This document shows positions 1 to 7,790 of a DNA stretch of 64,000 nucleotides, piece by piece. Within the stretch, counting starts at the first letter, position 1. Each line of letters opens with the position of its first letter. The DNA is from Thalassobius sp002708925 (GTDB taxonomy: Bacteria; Pseudomonadota; Alphaproteobacteria; Rhodobacterales; Rhodobacteraceae), in the NCBI RefSeq assembly GCF_049803795.1, contig NZ_JBNAGJ010000010.1:29614-93613 (forward strand), in the 5' to 3' direction. Under the pieces are notes generated by a model, which saw only the letters and a list, made by a program, of their open reading frames with translations, was not told the origin of the DNA and did no database searches. The position numbers were made by a program, and so were the translations under genes.

Positions 1-758
1 CCTTTTTCCGCCAATTGCCTGAAATCAATGGTGTACCCCCCGTCAGCCCCGGTCACGGCGATGGTGGTATGTTCCGTGCCCGGAGTGAACTCTGCATCCC
101 ACAGGTTCAGCACCCCCAGCCACCACACGAAATCGCGTCCCCGGTAGCGGCGCGGCGGGCGGTCATGCGGGCCGACAGACAGATAGGTTTTGCGCCCGGA
201 CTCGTTCAATTCCGCGGCGATCTGCACCCCCGAAGAGCCAGCCCCCACCACCAGCACAGCGCCCTGCGGCAGCTGATCGGGATTGCGATACTGGACCGAG
301 TGCATCTGCATCACCCCCGCCCCCTGCGGGACGATTGGCGGCATCAGGGGCTTTTGAAACGGGCCCGTCGCCGACACCACATAGCGCGCCTCGATCGTTC
401 CCTCCGAGGTGGTGGCCACAAAGCCCGGCCCATCCGGATTGCCGCGCAGCCGCGTCACCGCAACCCCGGTGCGGATCGGCGCATTCAGCATCTGCGCATA
501 GGCCACCATGTAGTCGGCCACCCCCTCTTTGGGGACAAAGGCATCCTCGTGGGCGTCGAACGCCATCCCCGGAAAGCGATCATGCCAGGCCGGCCCGTTG
601 GCCACCAGCGAATCCCAGCGCTGCGAGCGCCAGCGCTCTGCGATCCGATCCTTTTCCAGCACCAGATGGGACAGTCCGGCCTTGCCCAGATGCTCGCTCA
701 TGGCGATTCCGGCCTGCCCGGCGCCGATCACCAGAACATCGGTTTTTTCAGTCGTCAT
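1..758 (-). CDS. FAD/NAD(P)-binding oxidoreductase (flavin-containing monooxygenase-like), 3' end cut
   Basis: Only the first 252 codons are inside the window; the C-terminus lies beyond position 1. An N-terminal dinucleotide fold shows as VLVIGAGQAG (about residues 9-18) and a second Rossmann motif VVGAGSSG lies near residue 168, the two-site layout of group B flavin monooxygenases and YczP/CzcO-type flavoproteins. The start is ATG at 758; the upstream ribosome site is weak. It is the last visible gene of the polyamine operon, 21 bp after the aminotransferase, so it may oxidise an amine or an aldehyde product. That role is inferred from position; the substrate cannot be read from the sequence. 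Confidence 0.85.
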   Translation of the reverse strand, partial: MTTEKTDVLVIGAGQAGIAMSEHLGKAGLSHLVLEKDRIAERWRSQRWDSLVANGPAWHDRFPGMAFDAHEDAFVPKEGVADYMVAYAQMLNAPIRTGVAVTRLRGNPDGPGFVATTSEGTIEARYVVSATGPFQKPLMPPIVPQGAGVMQMHSVQYRNPDQLPQGAVLVVGAGSSGVQIAAELNESGRKTYLSVGPHDRPPRRYRGRDFVWWLGVLNLWDAEFTPGTEHTTIAVTGADGGYTIDFRQLAEK

Positions 759-779
759 TGCTGTGTCTTTCGTCTGCTG

Positions 780-2144
780 TCAGAGGCTGCTCTGAACTTC
801 GGTGATACTCTCGCGCAGAATGGCGGCGGTGTCGTCGATCATCTGTTCGGTCATGATCAGCGTGGGCGACAGGATCAGGATATTGCCCAGGGGCCGGGCG
901 ATCAGCCCCCGTGCCTGCGCGGCCTGCGCCACTTTCAGACCCACCTGTTCTTCGGGGTCGAAGGGCTCTTTGGTGTCTTTGTTGCGCACGAACTCGATCC
1001 CGATCATGAAGTGGCTGCCGCGCACCTCGCCCACCAGTTCCAGATCGGCCAGGGCCTTGAGGTTATTCTCAAACCGCTTGCCGGTGCTGCGCACGCGTTC
1101 AGGGAGGGCGTCGCGCTCCATCAGCGCGATATTGGCCAGCGCCGCAGCCGAGCCCGCCGGATGCCCCGAATAGGTCATCCCATGCAGGAACGTCCCCCCC
1201 GGATCCGAGATCACCTCGTGAATCTCATCGCTCAGGATCGTCGCCGACAGCGGCTGATACCCCGAGGTCAGCCCCTTGGCCGTGGTGATGATATCGGGCT
1301 GCATCCCGAACACATCCTGAGAGGCAAAGAAATGCCCCAGCCGGCCAAAGGCGGTCACCACCTCATCGGCGATATATTTGATGTCATAGCTGCGGCACAG
1401 CGCGGCCATCTGCGCGTGATACCCCTCGGGCGGAACAATGACACCGCCCGCGCCCATGACCGGCTCGGCGATGAAACAGGCGATATTTTCCGCCCCCAGG
1501 GCTTCGATCCGCGTCTTGGCATCCTCCAGCAGGGACGTCAGGAACTCGGCCTCGGTCATCCCGTCGCCATTGCGCCAGTAATGCGGGCATTTCAGATGGT
1601 GCACCAGCCCCTCGGCCTTGTCCCAGCCATCGGAATAGGCCGGCGTGGTCATCGCGATCGCCAGATGGGTCGAGCCATGATAGGCCCCCTCGCGGCTGAG
1701 GATCAGTTTCTTCTGCGGCTGGCCCAGACGGTTATAGTAATGATGCAAAATCCGGATCGCGCTGTCATTGGCCACCGAGCCCGAATTGCCGAAATGCACC
1801 GCATTCAGATGCCCCGGTGCCAGCTCGGCCAGCTTGGCGGCCAAAGCGGCGGCGGTGGGATGGGTGAAATTGTAGAAGGTCGAGTAATAATCCAGCGTGT
1901 TCAGCTGCTCGGTGATGGCGTCGATGATTTCGGAGCGGCCATGGCCCACGTTCACGCACCACAGCCCGCCGATCCCGTCGATCAGCTGATTGCCGTCGCT
2001 GTCGGTCACATGGGCGCCCTGGGCCCCGACGATGACAGTCCGCGCGCCATTCTGTTTCAGCGCGTTCAGGTCGGCAAAGGATTGCACCAGATGCGTGTCA
2101 GCCGTCAGCACCGCATCGGTGGTCAGATCGAGATCAAGAGACAT
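780..2144 (-). CDS. Class III PLP aminotransferase (putrescine/omega-amino acid aminotransferase type)
   Basis: A 454-residue fold-type I, class III aminotransferase. The PLP-binding lysine is in TTAKGLTSGYQP near residue 290, the cofactor aspartate is in YIADEVVTAFGR, and the GNSGSVAND and EGAYHGSTH blocks that hold the phosphate and ring are intact. Family members move a terminal amino group from putrescine, spermidine, beta-alanine or taurine to pyruvate or 2-oxoglutarate. It sits 3 bp after the nitrilase-family gene and downstream of a polyamine ABC transporter, so a putrescine-pyruvate aminotransferase (SpuC-like) giving 4-aminobutanal is most likely. Sequence alone does not exclude other omega-amines. 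Confidence 0.9.
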   Translation of the reverse strand: MSLDLDLTTDAVLTADTHLVQSFADLNALKQNGARTVIVGAQGAHVTDSDGNQLIDGIGGLWCVNVGHGRSEIIDAITEQLNTLDYYSTFYNFTHPTAAALAAKLAELAPGHLNAVHFGNSGSVANDSAIRILHHYYNRLGQPQKKLILSREGAYHGSTHLAIAMTTPAYSDGWDKAEGLVHHLKCPHYWRNGDGMTEAEFLTSLLEDAKTRIEALGAENIACFIAEPVMGAGGVIVPPEGYHAQMAALCRSYDIKYIADEVVTAFGRLGHFFASQDVFGMQPDIITTAKGLTSGYQPLSATILSDEIHEVISDPGGTFLHGMTYSGHPAGSAAALANIALMERDALPERVRSTGKRFENNLKALADLELVGEVRGSHFMIGIEFVRNKDTKEPFDPEEQVGLKVAQAAQARGLIARPLGNILILSPTLIMTEQMIDDTAAILRESITEVQSSL

Positions 2145-2147
2145 AGG

Positions 2148-2915
2148 TCAGACCTTTCGATAGTCAGAAAGTTGGGTTGGAATAAGCTGCGGGGCCAGCG
2201 GCGCCCGCAAAGAAGAGATCAGCAGAGCCTCGGCCGTGCCTGCCTGCGCCAGGGCCTGCCCGTCCGGCCCCGCGATCACCGACTGCCCGGCAAAGCGCAG
2301 CCCGTCCTCGGCGTTGCAGTAATTGGCATAGGCGATGGTCAGCCCCATTTCGGCCGCCCGCGCAGGCACCAGCAGGCGCGAGACATGCTCGAACCCGGCC
2401 GGATTGGCCGTCGGCACCAGGATCACCTGCGCGCCCCGCTGCGCCAGCGCCCGCACATGATGTGCAAATTCAACGTCATAGCAGATCAGCAGCGCCGTCT
2501 TCAGCCCGTTCAGATCGAACAGGCAATAGGCCGCGCCGGGCCGGAAACTGGCGGCCTCCATCGGGCCGAACAGCTGGATCTTGCGGTAATGCCCCAGCAT
2601 CTGCCCGCCCGCATCAAAGGCCGTGGCCGCGTTATAGACGGCCTGCCCGTCCCGTTCGGCCCAGCCCACGGTCAGCCCGCATTTTGCCGCCTGCGCCAGC
2701 TGGGACAGGGACTGAAACCAGGGCCCGCCCATCGGCTGCGCCAGCGTTCCATGCAGATCGGGCTGATTATAGCCGGGCAGGTACAGTTCGGGCACCACCA
2801 GCATATCGGCCCCGCCCGCCGCCGCCGCGCGCAGTTTCGTGCCCAGCCGCAGCAGCGCCGCCTTGGGGTCGCCCTGGCTGGGCGGCCCCTGGTATATGGC
2901 CAGTGTCAGGCTCAC
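2148..2915 (-). CDS. Carbon-nitrogen hydrolase (nitrilase superfamily amidase)
   Basis: A 255-residue nitrilase-superfamily enzyme with the full catalytic triad: Glu43 (VPELYLPGY), Lys112 (YRKIQLFG) and Cys145 (LICYDVEF). These enzymes hydrolyse amides or N-carbamoyl groups and are usually cytoplasmic. It begins at a GTG whose GTGA overlaps the stop of the binding-protein gene by 4 bp, so translation is probably coupled. Inside a polyamine operon, an N-carbamoylputrescine or omega-amide substrate is reasonable, but this is inference. The protein is shorter than typical N-carbamoylputrescine amidases (about 290 residues) and closer in size to omega-amidase-type members. Confidence 0.9.
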   Translation of the reverse strand: MSLTLAIYQGPPSQGDPKAALLRLGTKLRAAAAGGADMLVVPELYLPGYNQPDLHGTLAQPMGGPWFQSLSQLAQAAKCGLTVGWAERDGQAVYNAATAFDAGGQMLGHYRKIQLFGPMEAASFRPGAAYCLFDLNGLKTALLICYDVEFAHHVRALAQRGAQVILVPTANPAGFEHVSRLLVPARAAEMGLTIAYANYCNAEDGLRFAGQSVIAGPDGQALAQAGTAEALLISSLRAPLAPQLIPTQLSDYRKV

Positions 2916-3937
2916 TTTTTCAGATTGGTCCAGATGGCATCATAGAGCACCTGCACCTCTTCGGGGCAGGCCTCGACAAAGACACCCTTGGCATCTGCGG
3001 GCGGGTTGGATTCAGGCGAGTTGGCCACAGCCGGATCCAGCAGCGGGCCCACACCCTTCACGCCAGCGGTGTATTGCGCATAGTTCGTCACCGCCGCCGC
3101 GTTTTCAGGCTCTAGCAGGAAGTCCATGAATTTCAACGCGTTTTCGCGGTTCGGCGCGTCCTTTAGCAGCACCACATTGTCCATCCAGACGATCATGCCC
3201 TCTTTGGGAAAGACATATTCGATGGGCGCCCCCTCGGAGCGGGCCTTGGCCGAAAAGCCCGACCAGATCATGCCGGCCGCCGCATCGCCCGACACCAACA
3301 CGTCCTTGGCCACGTCCGAGCCGAACGAGGCCCAGTCCTCCTTGGACGATTGCACCAGCGCGTTCAGCGCCTTCAGTTGCTCGCGATCCCCCGAACATTG
3401 CGGGATCCCCAGATAGAGCGAGGCCAGGGTCAGGGTCTCGCCAGCGGTGTCCAGCACGTTGATCTTGCCCTTCAGCTCGGCCGGGGGTTCAAAGATCAAA
3501 GACAGGCTGTCCAGCGGGCCGCCATAGGTTTCGGTATTGACGGAAAACGAGGTCGAGCCCCACTGATACGGGATCGAGGATTTGCGGCCCGGATCGAAAT
3601 CCACATCCACCCATTTGTCCTCGATATTGGCGAAATTGGCCAGCTCGCTGGGCTCGAACGTGTCCAGCATACCCTGATCGGCCATGATCTTGACCATATA
3701 GTCGCCGGGCACGGCCACGTCATAGCTGCCCAGTTTCCCCGCCTTCAGCGAGGCCAGCAGCGCCTCGTTGCTGTCAAAGGTGTCCATCGTCACCTCGACA
3801 TCATATTCGGCGGCGAATTTATCCAGCAGCTCTTGGGGGATGTATTCGAACCAGTGGTAAAGCGACAGTTTGCCCTCGGCCTGCGCGCCGGTGGCAACGC
3901 CCAGGGCCAGGATGGATGCAGTCATCAGATGTTTCAT
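2912..3937 (-). CDS. potF: Periplasmic polyamine-binding protein (PotD/PotF family)
   Basis: A 341-residue extracellular solute-binding protein of the spermidine/putrescine class. A signal peptide is visible (hydrophobic stretch, then ATGAQA-EG cleavage near residue 21). The mature start reads LSLYHWFEYIPQELLDKF, typical of PotD/PotF, where the aromatic residues line the polyamine site. It follows two permeases and the ATPase in the same operon and would deliver ligand to them. Putrescine is favoured over spermidine because catabolic genes follow, but ligand specificity is inferred. Confidence 0.9.
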   Translation of the reverse strand: MKHLMTASILALGVATGAQAEGKLSLYHWFEYIPQELLDKFAAEYDVEVTMDTFDSNEALLASLKAGKLGSYDVAVPGDYMVKIMADQGMLDTFEPSELANFANIEDKWVDVDFDPGRKSSIPYQWGSTSFSVNTETYGGPLDSLSLIFEPPAELKGKINVLDTAGETLTLASLYLGIPQCSGDREQLKALNALVQSSKEDWASFGSDVAKDVLVSGDAAAGMIWSGFSAKARSEGAPIEYVFPKEGMIVWMDNVVLLKDAPNRENALKFMDFLLEPENAAAVTNYAQYTAGVKGVGPLLDPAVANSPESNPPADAKGVFVEACPEEVQVLYDAIWTNLKK

Positions 3938-3958
3938 GTCAGGTCTCCGCTGTTGTGG

Positions 3959-4771
3959 TTAGTTTTTGGATTGGCCCGCTCGCCCGATGAACCAGGAAAG
4001 CGTGACAAAGACGGCCGACACCCCAAGGAGGAGAGTGGATATGGCCATGATGTTGGGCTTGATGCCCTGTTTGACTGATCCGAAAATCGCCGTGGGCAAG
4101 GTTTCCACCCCGGCCCCTTTGACAAAATTCGTGATCAGAAAATCGTCCAGCGAAATGATGAAGGCCAACAAGAACCCCGACAGGATCCCCGGCATCATCA
4201 ACGGCAGCAGGATCAGGCGGAAGGCCTCCCATTTCGAGGCATAAAGATCCATCGCCGCCTGCTCGTACATGTCCGGCACCGATTGCATCCGCGCGGCGAT
4301 CGGCAGATAGGCAAAGGGGATACAGAACACCAGATGCGCGACGAAAATCGTCAGCAGCCCGGATTTGAACCCAATGGTGATGAAAAACACCAGGGACGCC
4401 ACGGCGGTGACGATCTCGGGCACCATCAGCGGCAGGTTGATCAGCGCCAGGCTGGCGGTTTTGCCCCGGAACCGGCCCGCGCGGTTCATCGCAACGGCGG
4501 CTGCGGTGGCGATCATCATCGCGCAGCTGGCGGCGGCAATGGCAATCACAAAGGAATTGATCGCCGCGTTGCGGAACTTTGGGGCCTCGGGGCCGGTAAA
4601 GACCTCGGCGTACCAGCGCAGCGAAAACCCGCCCCAGCGCGTGATCGAGGTACTGTCATTGAAGCTGTAGACCGCCACGATCACCAGGGGCGCATAAAGC
4701 AGGAACAGGCACAGAAGGGTCAGGAAACGAAAGCCGGCGAACCGGCGCAGATCAATGGGTCTGGCCATCAT
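3959..4771 (-). CDS. potI: Polyamine ABC transporter permease (PotC/PotI type)
   Basis: A 270-residue inner-membrane permease with about six hydrophobic segments. The first is FLTLLCLFLLYAPLVIVAVYSFND. The EAA loop that contacts the ATPase appears around EQAAMDLYASKWEAFRLILLP, with the conserved Gly in LPLMMPGILSG. It overlaps the upstream permease by 4 bp and lies 21 bp before the binding-protein gene. The PotI/PotC assignment rests on second position in the permease pair and on the EAA loop; it would form a heterodimer with the 4768-5685 product. Confidence 0.9.
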   Translation of the reverse strand: MMARPIDLRRFAGFRFLTLLCLFLLYAPLVIVAVYSFNDSTSITRWGGFSLRWYAEVFTGPEAPKFRNAAINSFVIAIAAASCAMMIATAAAVAMNRAGRFRGKTASLALINLPLMVPEIVTAVASLVFFITIGFKSGLLTIFVAHLVFCIPFAYLPIAARMQSVPDMYEQAAMDLYASKWEAFRLILLPLMMPGILSGFLLAFIISLDDFLITNFVKGAGVETLPTAIFGSVKQGIKPNIMAISTLLLGVSAVFVTLSWFIGRAGQSKN

Positions 4772-5685
4772 GCGTCCCCCTTGGATTGGGCGCGCGCATG
4801 GATCAGCAGCACCACCATGACGATAGACAGCAAGATCATCGCCGCCGCTGCCCCAAAGGGCCAGTTGCCCGCCGCGCCTTTGAACTGCTCTTCGATCAGC
4901 GAGCCGATCATGAAGGTCTTTGCCCCGCCCAGCAGATCCGGTGCCAAAAACGCCCCCAGCGAGGGCACAAAAACCAGAATGCAGCCCGCCACGATCCCCG
5001 GTTTCACCACCGGCAGAATGATCAGCCGCAGCGTCGTCCAGTTGTCGGCATAAAGATCGGCCGCAGCCTCGGACAGGGCAAAGTTATACCGCTCGACCGC
5101 CGCATAGACCGGCAACACCATGAACGGCAGGTAGGAATAAAACAGCCCCAGCTGCACCGCGAAATTGGTGTTGATCAGCGACAGGGGCTCGGAGATCGCG
5201 CCCGTCCACAGCAGGAATTCATTGAACGGCCCGGTGTCGCGGATCAGGAACTTCATGGAAACGGTTCGGATCAGCAGGTTCACCCAATAGGGAATGGTGA
5301 TCAAAAACAGCCAGATCGCGCGGGATTTTTCGGGACGCGTGGCGATGAACCAGGCGGTGGGAAAGCCGATGATCAGGCACAGAACCGTCGCCAGCCCCGC
5401 CTGCCAGATCGAGCGCCAGAAGATCCCGATATAGGTCCACTCGATGACCGGCGGCTCGTCTCCGAAAAGGCCCCGGTCCAGGAAAAACTGGTCATAGGCG
5501 GCCAGGCTGAATTCCCAGATGACACCGCCGCGGAATTCCTTGGTCAGGAAGGAATAGACCGCCATCATCAGCACCGGCAGCACCAGGAAAATCCCGATGA
5601 AGACCCAGGCCGGCAGCAAAAGGCGGGGCCCCTGCCCCTTGTAAATCGCGGATTTCGAGGCGCCTGCGGGCGCGGCCCCGGCCAT
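4768..5685 (-). CDS. potH: Polyamine ABC transporter permease (PotB/PotH type)
   Basis: A 305-residue inner-membrane permease. The chosen start is the ATG at 5685, giving MAGAAPAGASKSAIYKGQG; the reading frame stays open further upstream, but that stretch is antisense-type low-complexity sequence inside the ATPase gene. The first membrane segment is LLLPAWVFIGIFLVLPVLMM, and the EAA loop lies in LSEAAADLYADNWTTLRLIILP. The start overlaps the stop of the ATPase gene by one base (TGATG) and the stop overlaps the next permease by 4 bp, so the operon is tightly coupled. Confidence 0.9.
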   Translation of the reverse strand: MAGAAPAGASKSAIYKGQGPRLLLPAWVFIGIFLVLPVLMMAVYSFLTKEFRGGVIWEFSLAAYDQFFLDRGLFGDEPPVIEWTYIGIFWRSIWQAGLATVLCLIIGFPTAWFIATRPEKSRAIWLFLITIPYWVNLLIRTVSMKFLIRDTGPFNEFLLWTGAISEPLSLINTNFAVQLGLFYSYLPFMVLPVYAAVERYNFALSEAAADLYADNWTTLRLIILPVVKPGIVAGCILVFVPSLGAFLAPDLLGGAKTFMIGSLIEEQFKGAAGNWPFGAAAAMILLSIVMVVLLIHARAQSKGDA

Positions 5686-6758
5686 CAGTCCGCCAACAGA
5701 CGCGCGGCATCTGCCTCCAGATTCAGGCCGATCGTGTCGCCGATGCCGGGCATTCCGGCACTGCCCGAGTTCTGCACCCGCACCATCAAGGCCTGCCCGC
5801 CGGGCAATTCGACATGCAGCTGCACATCGGTGCCCAGATAGATGTGATTGCTTACCCTGGCACGCAGCGCGCCCTGGTCTGCGGGCGCGACGGTCAGCCG
5901 CTCGGGCCGGACCGAGACATGCCCCACCCCCAGCGCGGCCCCGTCCACCGCCGGACAATCCGCCAGCGCGCCCCCCGGCAAAATCACTTGTGCCCGCCCC
6001 TCCGAGAGCGCCCGCACCTCGACCTCGATCAGGTTCGTTTCCCCAATGAAATCGGCGACAAAGCGGTTCTTGGGGGCCTCGTATATCTCGCGCGGAGAGC
6101 CGACCTGTTGCACATGGCCCGCAGACATGACGGCGATCCGGTCGGACATCGTCAGCGCCTCTTCCTGATCATGGGTGACAAAGACAAAGGCGATGCCGGT
6201 TTCGCGCTGGATCTGCTTCAGCTCGATCCGCACGGCCTGGCGCAATTTCAGATCCAGCGCCGACAGAGGCTCGTCCAGCAGCAGCACCTTTGGATTGGGC
6301 GCGATCGCCCGCGCCAGCGCGACGCGCTGCTGCTGCCCACCGGACATCTGCGCCGGCTTGCGCTGCATGAACTCTTTCAGATGGACCAGTTCCAGCACCT
6401 CTTTGGCGCGCCCTTCGGCATCCATTCTGGACCAGCCCCGCCGCAACAGGCCAAAGCTGACATTTTCCAGCACGCTCATATGCGGGAACAGAGCGTAATG
6501 CTGGAAAACCGTGTTGACCGGCCGTTTGTTCGGCGGCAGCGGGGCGATGTCTTCGCCGTGCAGACGAATAGCGCCATCGGTGACGTCCTCGAACCCGGCG
6601 ATGCAGCGCAAAAGCGTGGTCTTGCCGCATCCCGACGGCCCCAGCAGGGTAAAGAACTCGCCATCCCTGATGTCCAGCGACACCCCGTGCAGCGCGGTGA
6701 AGGTGCCGTAATTTTTCACCACGCGGTCCACGTCGATGGCGATTGTTGGTGCGGTCAT
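5685..6758 (-). CDS. potG: Polyamine ABC transporter ATPase (PotA/PotG type)
   Basis: A 357-residue ABC ATPase. Walker A GPSGCGKTT is at 40-48, the Q-loop in NTVFQHYALF, the signature MSGGQQQRVALARA from 138, Walker B LLLDEP at 159-164, and the switch His in FVFVTHDQEEA. After about residue 235 comes a TOBE-type OB-fold domain (VSVRPERLTVAP), usual for PotA/PotG and MalK relatives. It is the first gene of the minus-strand polyamine operon and diverges from the LuxR-type regulator at 6842, so its promoter must lie in the 84-bp gap. Confidence 0.92.
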   Translation of the reverse strand: MTAPTIAIDVDRVVKNYGTFTALHGVSLDIRDGEFFTLLGPSGCGKTTLLRCIAGFEDVTDGAIRLHGEDIAPLPPNKRPVNTVFQHYALFPHMSVLENVSFGLLRRGWSRMDAEGRAKEVLELVHLKEFMQRKPAQMSGGQQQRVALARAIAPNPKVLLLDEPLSALDLKLRQAVRIELKQIQRETGIAFVFVTHDQEEALTMSDRIAVMSAGHVQQVGSPREIYEAPKNRFVADFIGETNLIEVEVRALSEGRAQVILPGGALADCPAVDGAALGVGHVSVRPERLTVAPADQGALRARVSNHIYLGTDVQLHVELPGGQALMVRVQNSGSAGMPGIGDTIGLNLEADAARLLAD

Positions 6759-6773
6759 ATTTGCCTCTTGAGA

Positions 6774-6840
6774 TATACCCCTGGAGCTTTATGAATCGAT
6801 TAAATTCATCCAAATCGGGGGGTATATACCCCCAAGGGGG
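6774..6840. promoter_or_regulatory. Divergent control region with 16-bp perfect palindrome
   Basis: The gap between the polyamine operon and the LuxR-type gene holds a perfect palindrome, GGGGGTATATACCCCC, at 6818-6833. A half-site TATACCCC recurs at 6774-6781 and a further GGGGGTAT at 6836-6843. A separate inverted repeat ATGAAT-N7-ATTCAT lies at 6791-6809. The last G-run (6836-6840) is also the Shine-Dalgarno of luxR. The layout suggests an operator for the adjacent regulator serving both genes; this is inference from symmetry and position. Confidence 0.5.
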
Positions 6841-6841
6841 T

Positions 6842-7633
6842 ATGATGACCGATCCGCAAATCTCTGCCGAGGCTCATCTGGGCGCTGCAATCTCAGCGCT
6901 TGGCGAGGATGGTTTCACCGCGCATCTGTACCAATGGCTGGGCCAGTGTTTCGAGGTCGATAACGTGACCATCCTGGCCTTTTTCCAAACCCGCCAGCCC
7001 GAGATATTTTTTCACCACGCGAAGGTCAGCCATGTCCATGAAAAACTGGAAAGTGATTATTTATCATTTGCTTACCTTCTGGACCCTTTCCACGAACTGC
7101 ACGTGATGCAAGAGCCCGAGGGCCTGTACAGGCTGCGTGATTTCGCCCCCGATCAGTTCAAACGAAACGAGTATTTCGCCAAGTATTATGCCCGCACGAC
7201 CCTGATAGATGAGATCGCCTATGTCGCCTATCCCGCGCGGGGGGTCTCGGTGCATGTGTGCCTGGGGCGGGATGCCAGTTCGCGCCGGATGTTTTCTGCC
7301 GCAGACATGCGCACTGCCCAAAATTTAAGCGCAATCGTCTGTAGCCTGATCCGAAAACAGTGGCAGAACCTGAGCGCCAGCGGGGATTATACCGACGACT
7401 CGCTGGTGACGCGGGTCCGCGCACGCCTGGCCAGCCAGCACGATATTCATCTCAGCCCCCGGCAATGCGAAACCGCTCTGCTGATCCTGCGCGGACACAG
7501 CACCATGTCGATCAGCCTGCGCCTGAATATCAGCGCGCAGACGGTCAAAGTGTTCCGCAAACAACTGTACCGGCGGTGCAAGATCTCATCCCAGGCCGAA
7601 CTGTTTTCGCTGATCACTCCGATCCTGACCTGA
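6842..7633 (+). CDS. LuxR-type HTH transcriptional regulator
   Basis: About 263 residues. The C-terminal 65 residues form a LuxR/GerE-type helix-turn-helix (LSPRQCETALLILRGHSTMSI, then LNISAQTVKVFRKQLYRR). The N-terminal 180 residues have no motif I can name and could be a GAF- or autoinducer-like sensor. I chose ATG 6842 (ATG 6845 is equally possible) because AAGGGGG sits just upstream; the frame is open back to 6743 but that part overlaps the divergent promoter. Divergence from the polyamine operon suggests that it controls that operon in response to a polyamine or its product. The ligand is unknown. Confidence 0.85.
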   Translation: MMTDPQISAEAHLGAAISALGEDGFTAHLYQWLGQCFEVDNVTILAFFQTRQPEIFFHHAKVSHVHEKLESDYLSFAYLLDPFHELHVMQEPEGLYRLRDFAPDQFKRNEYFAKYYARTTLIDEIAYVAYPARGVSVHVCLGRDASSRRMFSAADMRTAQNLSAIVCSLIRKQWQNLSASGDYTDDSLVTRVRARLASQHDIHLSPRQCETALLILRGHSTMSISLRLNISAQTVKVFRKQLYRRCKISSQAELFSLITPILT

Positions 7634-7790
7634 GCCCGCAATTTTACGCTGCGTCCCATTGGGAATGACGCACCGTTCCACCGTCAGAGCCCTAACGTCA
7701 ACTAGACAATCCACACCGCCCGCTTCAGTACACAGCGGAATGCAGACCGGCGCGGGCGCCCCTGCCCCGCGCGTTCAGAGGAGGACCCTT

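Noticed and set aside
15..2945. 976-codon open frame on the plus strand
   Set aside because: It runs antisense over three well-identified genes. Its His/Gln/Arg/Gly-rich composition is that of a high-GC antisense shadow, with no domain.
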